Assembly (NCBI RefSeq): GCF_000689415.1
Contig: NZ_HG322950.1
Location: 1,426,001-1,490,000 of the forward strand
Reading direction: 5' to 3'
Source of the DNA: Pseudomonas knackmussii B13
Lineage (GTDB): Bacteria > Pseudomonadota > Gammaproteobacteria > Pseudomonadales > Pseudomonadaceae
Length of the DNA stretch: 64,000 bases
Shown here: piece after piece, positions 9,887 through 18,603 of the stretch
Layout: each line of letters starts with the position of its first letter
Position numbering within the stretch: position 1 is the first letter of the stretch
Made by a program: the position numbers and the translations under genes
The notes under the pieces: generated by a model
What the model was told of the DNA's origin: nothing
Databases searched by the model: none
The model's input: only the letters and a program-made list of their open reading frames with translations

Positions 9887-9953
9887 ACCGAAACGACCTG
9901 CGGCGGCACCGATGTCGGTGTCGCCCGCTGCACCAAGTGATACGGAGTGAGTT

Positions 9954-10700
9954 ATGGCTGGTCATTCCAAATGGGCCAACATCAAGCACCGCAAGGAACG
10001 TCAGGACGCCAAGAAGGGCAAGATCTTCACCAAGCTGATTCGCGAGCTGACGGTGGCCGCCAAGCAGGGCGGCGGTAACCCGGCAGACAACCCGCGTTTG
10101 CGCCTGGCTGTGGATAAGGCGCTCACCGCGAACATGACCCGCGACACCATCGACCGCGCCATCGCTCGCGGCGTGGGCTCGAACGATGCGGACAACATGG
10201 AGGAACTGACCTACGAAGGTTACGCGCCGAGCGGCGTGGCAATCATCATCGAGGCCATGACCGACAACCGCAACCGCACCGCGGCAGAAGTGCGCCATGC
10301 CTTCAGCAAATGCGGCGGCAACCTGGGTACCGACGGCTCGGTGGCCTACATGTTCGACCGCAAGGGGCAGATCAGCTTCGCCCCCGGCGTCAATGAAGAA
10401 GCGTTGATGGAAGCGGCTCTGGAAGCCGGTGCCGATGACGTGGTGACCAACGACGACGGCTCGATCGATGTCTTCACCAGCTTCGCCGACTTCATTTCGG
10501 TCAACGAAGCGCTGAATAGCGCCGGCTTCAAGGGCGAGGAAGCCGAGATCTCGATGATCCCGTCGACTACCGCCACCCTGGACCTGGAAACCGCGCAGAA
10601 GGTGCTCAAGCTGATCGACATGCTCGAGGACCTGGACGACGTGCAGAACGTCTACTCCAACGCGGATATCCCTGACGAGGTGATGGCGCAGCTTGGCTGA
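9954..10700 (+). CDS. yebC: YebC/PmpR family translation or transcription factor
   Basis: A 248-residue protein with the invariant start MAGHSKWANIKHRK and three-domain TACO1/YebC fold (GGNPADNPRLRLA, YEGYAPSGVAIIIEA, FDRKGQISF). In P. aeruginosa the orthologue PmpR represses quorum-sensing gene pqsR; recent work on the family points to relief of ribosome stalling at prolines. Located between aspS and ruvC, the order common in gammaproteobacteria, with a long hairpin terminator after it. Confidence 0.95.
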   Translation: MAGHSKWANIKHRKERQDAKKGKIFTKLIRELTVAAKQGGGNPADNPRLRLAVDKALTANMTRDTIDRAIARGVGSNDADNMEELTYEGYAPSGVAIIIEAMTDNRNRTAAEVRHAFSKCGGNLGTDGSVAYMFDRKGQISFAPGVNEEALMEAALEAGADDVVTNDDGSIDVFTSFADFISVNEALNSAGFKGEEAEISMIPSTTATLDLETAQKVLKLIDMLEDLDDVQNVYSNADIPDEVMAQLG

Positions 10701-10723
10701 CGCCACCACCGACATCGGCCATG

Positions 10724-10772
10724 AGCCGGAAGCGGGGGAGGTCGCAATGCACGTCTCCCGCTTCCGGCTTTT
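10724..10772 (+). terminator. Hairpin terminator between yebC and ruvC
   Basis: AGCCGGAAGCGGG(GGAG) pairs with CTCCCGCTTCCGGCT across a 14-base loop, followed by TTTT. It separates yebC from the ruv genes, though it lies only 12 bases before the ruvC start so ruvC may use readthrough. Confidence 0.65.
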
Positions 10773-10784
10773 AGCTTCCGGCAT

Positions 10785-11309
10785 ATGACGCTGATCCTAG
10801 GTATCGACCCCGGCTCGCGAATCACCGGCTTCGGCGTGGTGAGGGATACCGGCCGCGGCTGCGAATACGTCGCCTCCGGTTGCATCCGCACTGGCAGCGG
10901 TCCGTTGCACGAACGTCTGCAGATCGTCTTCCGTGGTGTGCGCGAGGTAATCCAGACGTACCAGCCGACCATGATGGGCATCGAACAGGTATTCATGGCC
11001 CGCAACGCGGATTCCGCTCTCAAGCTCGGTCAGGCGCGCGGCGCCGCGATAGTGGCGGCGGCGGAAGAGGGGCTGGAGATCGCCGAATACACCGCCAGCC
11101 AGGTCAAACAGGCTATCGCCGGCACTGGTGGGGCCGACAAGCAGCAAGTGATGCTGATGGTCATGCATTTGTTGAAGTTGACTCAGAAGCCGCAGATCGA
11201 CGCCTCGGATGCCCTGGCCATCGCCCTGTGTCATGCCCACACCCGGCAGAGCCTGGTGCCCCATGGCCTGGCGACGGCGCGCCGCCGAGGCGGGCGTCTG
11301 CGCCTGTGA
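10785..11309 (+). CDS. ruvC: Holliday junction endonuclease RuvC
   Basis: A 174-residue resolvase that cleaves Holliday junctions as part of the RuvABC resolvasome. The RNase H-like core has the first acidic catalytic residue at Asp8 (LGIDPGSRITGFG), a Glu in MGIEQVFMARN, and the C-terminal acidic pair in QIDASDALAIALCH. Ends in a basic tail (RRRGGRLRL). First of ruvC-ruvA-ruvB, each separated by only 10-30 bases. Confidence 0.97.
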   Translation: MTLILGIDPGSRITGFGVVRDTGRGCEYVASGCIRTGSGPLHERLQIVFRGVREVIQTYQPTMMGIEQVFMARNADSALKLGQARGAAIVAAAEEGLEIAEYTASQVKQAIAGTGGADKQQVMLMVMHLLKLTQKPQIDASDALAIALCHAHTRQSLVPHGLATARRRGGRLRL

Positions 11310-11335
11310 TTCCACTTAATTAAGGACGCTTAGTC

Positions 11336-11941
11336 TTGATCGGACGCTTGCGTGGCACCCTGGCGGAAAAACAACCGCCGCACCTGATCCTCGACGTGAA
11401 CGGCGTCGGCTATGAGCTGGAGGTCCCGATGACCACGCTCTACCGTCTGCCGTCGCTGGGCGAGCCCGTGACGCTGCACACCCATCTGGTGGTGCGCGAA
11501 GACGCCCATCTGCTTTATGGTTTCGCCGAGAAGCGCGAGCGCGAGCTGTTCCGCGAGCTGATCCGCCTCAATGGCGTGGGCCCCAAGCTGGCGCTGGCCC
11601 TGATGTCGGGTCTGGAAGTCGACGAACTGGTGCGCTGCGTGCAAGCGCAGGATACTTCCACCCTGGTGAAGATCCCGGGAGTCGGCAAGAAGACCGCCGA
11701 GCGCCTGCTGGTCGAACTGAAGGACCGTTTCAAGGCCTGGGAAAACATCCCGTCGATCGCTCCGCTGGTCACGGAACCGAAGCTGGTTGCGGCAGTCTCA
11801 AGCGCCGAAGCCGATGCCGTCAGCGCACTGATTGCCCTGGGCTTCAAGCCGCAAGAGGCGAGTCGCGCGGTGGCTGCTATTGAGGAAAAAGGGTTGTCCA
11901 GCGAAGAACTCATCCGCCGCTCGCTCAAGGGCATGGTCTAG
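11336..11941 (+). CDS. ruvA: Holliday junction DNA helicase subunit RuvA
   Basis: A 201-residue RuvA that binds the four-way junction and loads RuvB. OB-fold domain I (MIGRLRGTL, VNGVGYELEVP), HhH domain II (LNGVGPKLALALMSG, IPGVGKKTAERL) and the flexible C-terminal domain III that touches RuvB (ALIALGFKPQEASRA). The start codon is TTG 11336, supported by AAGGA upstream and by the invariant MIGRLRG sequence. Confidence 0.97.
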   Translation: MIGRLRGTLAEKQPPHLILDVNGVGYELEVPMTTLYRLPSLGEPVTLHTHLVVREDAHLLYGFAEKRERELFRELIRLNGVGPKLALALMSGLEVDELVRCVQAQDTSTLVKIPGVGKKTAERLLVELKDRFKAWENIPSIAPLVTEPKLVAAVSSAEADAVSALIALGFKPQEASRAVAAIEEKGLSSEELIRRSLKGMV

Positions 11942-11951
11942 GTAGTCGTCG

Positions 11952-13010
11952 ATGATCGAAACCGATCGCCTGATATCCGCCGCCGGCACGCGCGAGCGCG
12001 AAGAGCAGATCGACCGCGCGATCCGCCCGCTGAGCCTTTCCGACTATATCGGCCAGCCCGTCGTGCGCGAACAGATGGAGCTGTTCATCAGCGCCGCCAG
12101 AGGCCGCAAGGAGGCCCTCGATCATACGCTGATCTTCGGTCCGCCCGGCCTGGGCAAGACCACCCTGGCGAACATCATCGCCCAGGAGATGGGCGTGGCG
12201 ATCAAGAGCACCTCCGGCCCGGTACTGGAGCGTCCGGGCGACCTGGCCGCGCTGTTGACCAATCTGGAACCCGGTGACGTGCTCTTCGTCGACGAGATTC
12301 ACCGCCTTTCGCCCATCGTCGAGGAAGTACTGTACCCGGCGATGGAAGACTTCCAGCTGGACATCATGATCGGCGAAGGACCGGCGGCACGTTCGATCAA
12401 GCTCGATCTGCCGCCTTTCACCCTGGTCGGTGCAACTACCCGCGCCGGCATGCTTACCAACCCGCTGCGCGACCGTTTCGGCATCGTGCAGCGCCTGGAG
12501 TTCTACGGTGTCGACGACCTGGCGACCATTGTCGCTCGCTCGGCCGGCATCCTCGGTCTGGACATGGATCCGGCTGGCGCCTTCGAAGTCGCTCGTCGGG
12601 CCCGTGGCACGCCGCGTATCGCAAACCGCCTGCTGCGCCGGGTACGTGATTTCGCCGAAGTGCGGGGGAGCGGGGCGATCAGTCGCGAGGTCGCCGACAA
12701 GGCGCTCAATCTGCTGGATGTCGATGAGCGTGGTTTCGACCATCAGGACCGACGCCTGCTGCTGACTATGATCGACAAGTTCGACGGTGGGCCGGTGGGG
12801 CTGGACAACATCGCCGCCGCGATCGGTGAAGAAAAACATACGATCGAGGACGTGCTGGAGCCCTATTTGATCCAGCAAGGCTATATCATGCGCACGCCGC
12901 GAGGACGGGTCGTTACCCGGCATGCGTATCTGCATTTCGGCCTGAAGTTGCCGAAACGAATGGGCGAAGGGGCAATCCCGGATTTTTTCTCGCCTGAAGA
13001 TGGTAATTAA
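11952..13010 (+). CDS. ruvB: Holliday junction branch migration ATPase RuvB
   Basis: A 352-residue AAA+ motor. Walker A GPPGLGKTTLA (about residue 60), Walker B LFVDEIHRL, sensor 1 VGATTRAG, arginine finger region in LTNPLRDRFG, and a C-terminal winged helix (EPYLIQQGYIMRTPRGR). Normal length. It begins 10 bases after ruvA and is probably made together with RuvA for branch migration. Confidence 0.97.
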   Translation: MIETDRLISAAGTREREEQIDRAIRPLSLSDYIGQPVVREQMELFISAARGRKEALDHTLIFGPPGLGKTTLANIIAQEMGVAIKSTSGPVLERPGDLAALLTNLEPGDVLFVDEIHRLSPIVEEVLYPAMEDFQLDIMIGEGPAARSIKLDLPPFTLVGATTRAGMLTNPLRDRFGIVQRLEFYGVDDLATIVARSAGILGLDMDPAGAFEVARRARGTPRIANRLLRRVRDFAEVRGSGAISREVADKALNLLDVDERGFDHQDRRLLLTMIDKFDGGPVGLDNIAAAIGEEKHTIEDVLEPYLIQQGYIMRTPRGRVVTRHAYLHFGLKLPKRMGEGAIPDFFSPEDGN

Positions 13011-13062
13011 TTGCATTTGTGGCTGATTGCCGATTGGCAAAGCCCTGACTTGGTTCTAGAGT

Positions 13063-13509
13063 ATGCGCGCGCAACACGGGGGGCAGCCGTTCGAGCATCG
13101 TTTTCGGGTTTATTACGAGGACACCGATGCGGGCGGAATCGTCTACTACGTCAACTACCTCAAATTCATGGAGCGGGCTCGCACCGAGCGGCTGCGCGCG
13201 TTGGGTTTTGCCCAATCGCAGCTGGCGGGGGAGAACCTGCTTTTCGTCGTGCATTCCGCCGAGGCGCGTTATCACGCGCCGGCACGCCTGGACGACGAGC
13301 TGATCGTCAGCGCTGAAGTCGAGGAGTTGAACCGGGCGAGCCTGCGCTTCCGTCAACAGGTTCGTCGAGCGACGGATGGGGCCCTGCTCTGTGAGGGCCG
13401 CTTCCTGGTGGCGTGCGTGCGGGGCGATACCCTCAAGCCGCGCGCCATCCCCGAAGTGTTGCGTGCGGCATTTGCCGGCACTCCGGATACCCAATTAGCA
13501 GGAGATTAA
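13063..13509 (+). CDS. ybgC: Tol-Pal associated acyl-CoA thioesterase YbgC
   Basis: A 148-residue hot-dog fold thioesterase, the first gene of the tol-pal operon. The family motif YYEDTDAGGIVYYVNYLKF contains the catalytic Asp, and ERARTERLR follows. ATG 13063 gives a normal N-terminus. YbgC acts on short-chain or phospholipid-linked acyl thioesters in other bacteria. An overlapping 102-codon frame in another phase at 13011 is rejected. tolQ begins 1 base after the stop. Confidence 0.93.
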   Translation: MRAQHGGQPFEHRFRVYYEDTDAGGIVYYVNYLKFMERARTERLRALGFAQSQLAGENLLFVVHSAEARYHAPARLDDELIVSAEVEELNRASLRFRQQVRRATDGALLCEGRFLVACVRGDTLKPRAIPEVLRAAFAGTPDTQLAGD

Positions 13510-13510
13510 C

Positions 13511-14206
13511 GTGGAACCGAACGTCGTCGACCATACCTCCATGTGGAGCCTGATCAGCAACGCCAGTCTGGTGGTGCAGCTGGTCATGCTGACCCTGGTG
13601 GCCGCCTCGGTCACTTCTTGGATCATGATTTTCCAGCGCAGCAACATGATGCGCTCGGCCAAGAAAGCCCTGGATGGCTTCGAAGAGCGCTTCTGGTCGG
13701 GCATCGACCTGTCCAAGCTGTATCGCCAGGCGGGCAGCAACCCGGACCCGGATTCGGGCGTAGAGCAGATCTTCCGCGCCGGCTTCAAGGAATTCTCGCG
13801 CCTGCGCCAGCAGTCCGGCGTAGACCCGGATGCGGTGATGGAAGGTGTCGCCCGTGCCATGCGCGTGGCCATCTCCCGTGAAGAAGAGAAGCTCGAAACC
13901 AGCTTGCCGTTCCTCGCCACCGTGGGCTCTACCAGCCCTTACGTCGGCCTGTTCGGCACCGTGTGGGGCATCATGAACTCGTTCCGCGGCCTGGCCGCCG
14001 TGCAGCAGGCCACCCTGGCCACCGTTGCCCCTGGCATCGCCGAGGCGCTCATTGCAACCGCTATCGGTCTGTTCGCCGCAATTCCGGCGGTCATTGCCTA
14101 CAACCGCTTCGCCGCTCGCGCGGAACTGCTGATCGGCCGCTACTACACCTTCGCCGACGAGTTCCAGGCCATCCTGCACCGCAAAGTGCACACCAGCGAC
14201 GATTGA
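13511..14206 (+). CDS. tolQ: Tol-Pal proton channel subunit TolQ
   Basis: A 231-residue inner-membrane protein of the TolQ/ExbB/MotA family, using proton motive force to drive TolA. Three transmembrane segments: about residues 12-36, 135-158 (TVGSTSPYVGLFGTVWGIM) and 168-195 (APGIAEALIATAIGLFAAIPAVIAYN, quoted in two parts: APGIAEALIATAIG and LFAAIPAVIAYN). Start is GTG 13511 with GGAGATTA upstream. Directly followed by tolR. Confidence 0.96.
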   Translation: MEPNVVDHTSMWSLISNASLVVQLVMLTLVAASVTSWIMIFQRSNMMRSAKKALDGFEERFWSGIDLSKLYRQAGSNPDPDSGVEQIFRAGFKEFSRLRQQSGVDPDAVMEGVARAMRVAISREEEKLETSLPFLATVGSTSPYVGLFGTVWGIMNSFRGLAAVQQATLATVAPGIAEALIATAIGLFAAIPAVIAYNRFAARAELLIGRYYTFADEFQAILHRKVHTSDD

Positions 14207-14226
14207 CGACCTGGAGGTAAGCCGAA

Positions 14227-14691
14227 ATGGCAAGAGTTCGTCACAAACGCAAGCCGGTCGCGGAAATGAACGTGGTGCCCTACATCGACGTGATGTTGGT
14301 GCTCCTGGTGATTTTCATGGTGACCGCGCCGATGCTGAACCAGGGGGTCAAGGTCGACCTGCCCAAGGTTTCCAGCGAAGTGCTCCCGCAGGACAACGAT
14401 TCGCGGGTGCTGACCATTTCCATCAAGGCCGACAAGACCTACTACTGGAACATGGGCTCGGAGGTCGATCCGGATCAGGGCAAGACCAGCAAGTCCGCGG
14501 TTTCCCTGGATGAACTGGTAAGGGCCGCGACCGCCATCATGGCCGAGAACAGCAGCCAGGGTAAGAAAGTGCAGGTCTTCGTACGCGGCGACAAAGCCGT
14601 CGACTACGGTGCGGTCATGGCCGTCATGGGCGGCCTGCAGAAGGCCGGTGTAGGCAATGTCGGGCTGATTACCGAGGCGCCCGGATCTTGA
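14227..14691 (+). CDS. tolR: Tol-Pal channel subunit TolR
   Basis: A 154-residue ExbD/TolR protein. One transmembrane segment (about 18-40) carries the proton-path Asp in VVPYIDVMLVLLVIFMVTAP; the rest is periplasmic and ends in the conserved GGLQKAGVGNVGLITE. AGGAGGT-like sequence precedes ATG 14227. The tolA start codon overlaps the last bases of this gene. Confidence 0.96.
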   Translation: MARVRHKRKPVAEMNVVPYIDVMLVLLVIFMVTAPMLNQGVKVDLPKVSSEVLPQDNDSRVLTISIKADKTYYWNMGSEVDPDQGKTSKSAVSLDELVRAATAIMAENSSQGKKVQVFVRGDKAVDYGAVMAVMGGLQKAGVGNVGLITEAPGS

Positions 14692-15737
14692 AGCAACTCG
14701 AACGCTCCCCATCGGAAAGCTACTTCTGGCCAGCTGTACTGGCCGTGGCGCTGCACGTCCTGATTTTCGCGATGCTGTTCGTCAGCTGGGCGATGACGCC
14801 CGAGCTGCCGCCGGCGCGTCCCATCGTGCAGGCTACTCTCTATCAGCTCAAATCGAAGAGTCAGGCTACCCAGCAGACCAACCAGAAGATCGCCGGGGAA
14901 GCGAAGAAGACCTCTGCCAAGCAGTACGAAGTCGAACAGCTGGAGCAAAAGAAGGTCGAGCAGGAAGCCGTAGCCGCCAAAGCGGCGGAACAAAAGAAAG
15001 CCGACGAGGCTCGAAAGGCAGCGGAAGCGGAAAAAGCCGAAGAGGCGGCCAAGGCCGCCGAGGCGAAGAAAGCCGCCGACGCCGCGAAAAAGGCTGCCGA
15101 AGCCAAGGCCGCTGCCGAGAAGCAGCAGGCCGACATCGCCAAGAAGAAGGCGGAGGAAGAGGCTAAGAAGGAAGCCGCCGAGGAGGCCAAGAAACAGGCC
15201 GCCGAGGACGCGAAGAAGAAGGCTGCCGAAGAAGCCAAGAAGCAGGCCGAGGAAAAGGCCAAGAAGCTCGCTGCAGCGAAGGAGGCCGAGAAGAAGGCCG
15301 CCGCCGACGCCGCGAAGAAGAAGGCTGCTGCCCAGCAGGCAGCGAAGAAGGCTCAGGAAGACAAGAAGGCGCAGGCACTGGCCGAACTGCTGTCCGACGA
15401 CACGCAGCGGCAGCAGGCGCTTGCCGACGAACAGGGCAACGAAGTGGCAGGCAACTTCGACGACCTGATCCGCTCCCGGGTATCCGAGGGCTGGTCGCGT
15501 CCGCCATCGGCCCGTAACGGCATGAGTGTTATCGTGCAGATCAACATGCTGCCCGATGGCACCATCACCAATGCGAGCGTCGCCCGCTCCAGCGGCGACA
15601 AGGCATTCGACAGTTCCGCGGTGAATGCCGTGAAGAACGTCGGTCGTATCACCGAAATGCAGGGCCTGAGTCCGAAGGACTTCAATCCCTACCGTTCATT
15701 CAAGATGACCTTCACGCCTGAGGACCTCACGCTGTGA
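14688..15737 (+). CDS. tolA: Tol-Pal energy transducer TolA
   Basis: A 349-residue protein spanning the periplasm. One N-terminal transmembrane segment (about 14-35, LAVALHVLIFAMLFVSWAM), a very long Lys/Ala/Glu-rich helical domain II (about 60-230, repeats such as AAKAAEAKKAADAAKK), and C-terminal domain III (about 240-349, RSRVSEGWSRPPSARNG) that contacts TolB. The start is TTG 14688, overlapping the TolR stop by 3 bases. The middle is low-complexity, so its exact length varies between strains. Confidence 0.95.
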   Translation: MKQLERSPSESYFWPAVLAVALHVLIFAMLFVSWAMTPELPPARPIVQATLYQLKSKSQATQQTNQKIAGEAKKTSAKQYEVEQLEQKKVEQEAVAAKAAEQKKADEARKAAEAEKAEEAAKAAEAKKAADAAKKAAEAKAAAEKQQADIAKKKAEEEAKKEAAEEAKKQAAEDAKKKAAEEAKKQAEEKAKKLAAAKEAEKKAAADAAKKKAAAQQAAKKAQEDKKAQALAELLSDDTQRQQALADEQGNEVAGNFDDLIRSRVSEGWSRPPSARNGMSVIVQINMLPDGTITNASVARSSGDKAFDSSAVNAVKNVGRITEMQGLSPKDFNPYRSFKMTFTPEDLTL

Positions 15738-17035
15738 TCAAGATTTTCAGAGGATTGCTGGTCGCCCTGCTCTGCGTAGCAGGTGTCGCGCTGGCTGATG
15801 AGAAGAACATTCTGGTGACCAGCGGTTCCGACCGCGCGGTACCGATTGCCGTGGTGCCCTTCGGCTGGCAGGGCGGTAATGTCCTGCCCGACGACATGGC
15901 CAACATCATCGGCAACGACCTGCGCAACTCCGGCTACTTCGAGCCGATCCCGCGACAGAACATGATCAGCCAGCCGGCCCAGGCCAGCGAAGTCATCTAC
16001 CGTGACTGGCAGGCCCTCGGCGCCCAGTACGTGGTGATCGGCAGCATCGTCCCGGCCGGTGGCCGCCTGCAGGTGCAGTACGCGATGTTCAACGTCGCCA
16101 CCCAGCAGCAGATCCTCACCGGCAGCGTTGGCGGCAGCACCGAGCAGCTGCGCGACATGTCGCACTTCATCGCCGACCAGGCTTTCGAGAAGCTCACCGG
16201 CATCAAGGGCGCCTTCTCCACCCGCCTGCTGTACGTCACTGCCGAGCGCTTCTCCGCGGACAACACCCGCTACACCCTGCAGCGTTCCGACTATGACGGC
16301 GCGCGCCCGGTGACCCTGCTGCAGTCGCGTGAGCCGATCCTCTCGCCGCGCTTCTCGCCGGATGGCCGCCGCATCGCCTACGTCTCCTTCGAGCAGAAGC
16401 GTCCGCGCATCTTCATGCAGTACGTTGATACAGGTCGCCGCGAGCAGCTGACCAACTTCGAAGGCCTGAACGGCGCGCCGGCGTTCTCCCCGGACGGCAA
16501 CCGCCTGGCCATGGTGCTGTCGCGCGACGGCAACCCGGAGATCTACGTGATGGATCTGGGCTCGCGCCAACTGCGCCGCCTGACCAACAACGCGGCGATC
16601 GACACCGAACCCTTCTGGGGCAAGGACGGCTCGACCCTGTACTTCACTTCGGATCGTGGCGGCAAACCGCAGATCTACAAGATGAACGTCAACAGCGGGG
16701 CGACCGATCGGGTGACCTTCACTGGCAACTACAACGCCAACCCGAAACTTTCGGCGGATGAGAAGACCCTGGTGATGGTGCACCGTCAAGACGGTTTCAC
16801 CAACTTCCAGATCGCGGCCCAGGACCTTCAGCGCGGCAGTCTGCGCGTGCTTTCCAACACTACGCTGGACGATTCGCCCACTGTCGCGCCCAATGGCACG
16901 ATGCTAATATACGCCACCCGCCAGCAGGACCGGGGCGTGTTGATGCTCGTCTCCATCAACGGACGCGTTCGGTTACCGCTACCTACCGCTCAAGGCGACG
17001 TGCGCGAGCCTTCCTGGTCCCCTTACCTGAACTGA
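15734..17035 (+). CDS. tolB: Periplasmic beta-propeller TolB
   Basis: A 433-residue periplasmic protein. Signal peptide of about 21 residues ending ALA; N-terminal alpha/beta domain (FGWQGGNVLPDDMANIIGND) and a six-bladed propeller with repeated F-SPDG-R-A motifs (PRFSPDGRRIAYVS, PAFSPDGNRLAMVL). It shuttles between Pal and TolA. GTG 15734 overlaps the tolA stop by 4 bases. Ends at 17035; pal has its own likely promoter in the AT-rich 49-base gap. Confidence 0.97.
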   Translation: MIKIFRGLLVALLCVAGVALADEKNILVTSGSDRAVPIAVVPFGWQGGNVLPDDMANIIGNDLRNSGYFEPIPRQNMISQPAQASEVIYRDWQALGAQYVVIGSIVPAGGRLQVQYAMFNVATQQQILTGSVGGSTEQLRDMSHFIADQAFEKLTGIKGAFSTRLLYVTAERFSADNTRYTLQRSDYDGARPVTLLQSREPILSPRFSPDGRRIAYVSFEQKRPRIFMQYVDTGRREQLTNFEGLNGAPAFSPDGNRLAMVLSRDGNPEIYVMDLGSRQLRRLTNNAAIDTEPFWGKDGSTLYFTSDRGGKPQIYKMNVNSGATDRVTFTGNYNANPKLSADEKTLVMVHRQDGFTNFQIAAQDLQRGSLRVLSNTTLDDSPTVAPNGTMLIYATRQQDRGVLMLVSINGRVRLPLPTAQGDVREPSWSPYLN

Positions 17036-17084
17036 CGGCTGTCAACTTTTTATACTTATTACACTGGGGTTCATTAGGAGTTAC

Positions 17085-17591
17085 ATGATGGAAATGCTGA
17101 AAATCGGCAAATTTGCTGCTCTGGCTCTGGCCATGGCCGTCGCTGTTGGTTGCTCCTCGAAGGGCAGCAACGCTTCCGGTCAAGGCGCCAACGGCGTTGA
17201 CCCGAACGCTGGCTACGGCGCCAACAGCGGTGCCGTTGACGGCAGCCTGAGCGACGAAGCCGCTCTGCGTGCAATCACCACCTTCTACTTCGAGTACGAC
17301 AGCTCCGACCTGAAGCCGGAAGCCATGCGCGCTCTGGACGTTCACGCCAAAGACCTGAAAGGCAGCGGCCAGCACGTTGTCCTGGAAGGCCACACCGACG
17401 AACGCGGCACCCGCGAGTACAACATGGCTCTGGGTGAGCGTCGTGCCAAGGCCGTTCAGCGCTACCTGGTTCTGCAGGGCGTGTCCCCGGCTCAACTGGA
17501 ACTGGTTTCCTACGGTAAAGAGCGTCCGGTTGCTACCGGCCACGACGAACAGTCCTGGGCTCAGAACCGTCGCGTTGAGCTGAAGAAGTAA
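17085..17591 (+). CDS. pal: Peptidoglycan-associated lipoprotein Pal (OprL)
   Basis: A 168-residue outer-membrane lipoprotein. Lipobox AVGC with Cys23; Gly/Asn-rich linker; OmpA-like peptidoglycan-binding domain from about residue 65 (TFYFEYDSSDLKPEA, EGHTDERGTREYN with the Asp and Arg that hold diaminopimelate). Known in Pseudomonas as OprL. Strong ribosome site AGGAG before ATG 17085. The AT-rich stretch 17040-17075 probably holds an extra promoter. Confidence 0.97.
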   Translation: MMEMLKIGKFAALALAMAVAVGCSSKGSNASGQGANGVDPNAGYGANSGAVDGSLSDEAALRAITTFYFEYDSSDLKPEAMRALDVHAKDLKGSGQHVVLEGHTDERGTREYNMALGERRAKAVQRYLVLQGVSPAQLELVSYGKERPVATGHDEQSWAQNRRVELKK

Positions 17592-17597
17592 GACCCT

Positions 17598-18437
17598 ATG
17601 CGCCTGCGATTTCTGACCTTGATGGTCTGCGGCCTGCCGCTGATGGCGGCTGCCGCGGCTCCGGTATCGGATGGTAACGATGGCGGCTACGCCAGCGCTC
17701 CGCCCGCGGGTTATGGCACCGCAGGTGCTGATGGCGCTTACGCTGGAAACGGAGCGGCTGCGGCCGCTCCGGTTTCCGGGCAAGCCCAGCTGTTCCTGCA
17801 GCTGCAGCAGATGCAGGACGAGCTGTCCCGCCTGCGCGGTACCCTGGAAGAACAGCAGAACCAGATCCAGCAGCTGAAGCAGGAAAGCCTCGAGCGTTAT
17901 CAGGACCTCGACCGCCGCATTTCCTCCGCTCCGGCCGCACAGAATCCTTCCACCGACGGCAGCGCTGCCGCCGGTGCGGGCGCAGCGGCCGGTGCCGCCG
18001 CAGCCCAACAGCAGCAAGCCGCCCCGGCCCAGCAGGCCGCGGCTGGCGAAGCCGGCGATCCGGCGAAAGAGAAGCTCTACTACGACGCTGCTTTCGACCT
18101 GATCAAAGCCAAGGACTTCGACAAGGCCAGCCAGGCCTTCGCCGCTTTCCTGCGCAAGTACCCGAGCAGCCAGTACGCCGGCAACGCCCAGTACTGGCTC
18201 GGCGAAGTGAACCTCGCCAAGGGCGACCTGCAGGGCGCCGGTCAGGCGTTCGCCAGGGTCAGCCAGTCCTATCCGGGCAGCCCGAAAGTGCCGGATTCGC
18301 TGTACAAGCTCGCCGACGTCGAGCGTCGTCTGGGCAACAATGACAAGGCCCGCGGCATCCTCCAGCAGGTGGTTGCCCAGTATCCGGGCAGCTCCGCCGC
18401 CCAGTTGGCCCAGCGCGACCTGAAGAGCCTCAAGTAA
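17598..18437 (+). CDS. cpoB: Cell division coordinator CpoB (YbgF)
   Basis: A 279-residue periplasmic protein. Signal peptide of about 22 residues (ending AAAA), a trimerising coiled coil at about 55-115 (LQLQQMQDELSRLRGTLEE), an Ala/Gln-rich linker about 118-150 and a C-terminal TPR domain about 155-279 (LYYDAAFDLIKAKDFDKAS; AQYWLGEVNLAKGDL). CpoB links Tol-Pal constriction with peptidoglycan synthesis. Last gene of the cluster, followed by a terminator. Confidence 0.95.
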   Translation: MRLRFLTLMVCGLPLMAAAAAPVSDGNDGGYASAPPAGYGTAGADGAYAGNGAAAAAPVSGQAQLFLQLQQMQDELSRLRGTLEEQQNQIQQLKQESLERYQDLDRRISSAPAAQNPSTDGSAAAGAGAAAGAAAAQQQQAAPAQQAAAGEAGDPAKEKLYYDAAFDLIKAKDFDKASQAFAAFLRKYPSSQYAGNAQYWLGEVNLAKGDLQGAGQAFARVSQSYPGSPKVPDSLYKLADVERRLGNNDKARGILQQVVAQYPGSSAAQLAQRDLKSLK

Positions 18438-18457
18438 AGCCTTCCTGCCGCCTGCCG

Positions 18458-18484
18458 AAAACCCGCGCTCGTCGCGGGTTTTTT
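18458..18484 (+). terminator. Terminator of the tol-pal cluster
   Basis: AACCCGCG, loop CTCGT, CGCGGGTT and a run of six T (18460-18484), 20 bases after cpoB. Confidence 0.9.
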
Positions 18485-18603
18485 CGTTAGAATCGGCACC
18501 CCTCGGAAGACGCTCGCGGTTTCAGCTCGGCTGATGTCCGCTCGCTCCGGGTGTATCGAACGCCGCCTTCGGCGCGTTCCCTCCTTCAACGCAACGGAGG
18601 CGG

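Noticed and set aside
13011..13316. A 101-codon frame overlapping ybgC in another phase
   Set aside because: It begins immediately after ruvB without a ribosome site and conflicts with the clear YbgC protein.
15163..15507. Possible gene antisense to tolA
   Set aside because: The low-complexity Lys/Ala repeats of tolA give open frames on the other strand; Arg/Ser/Pro-rich shadow.
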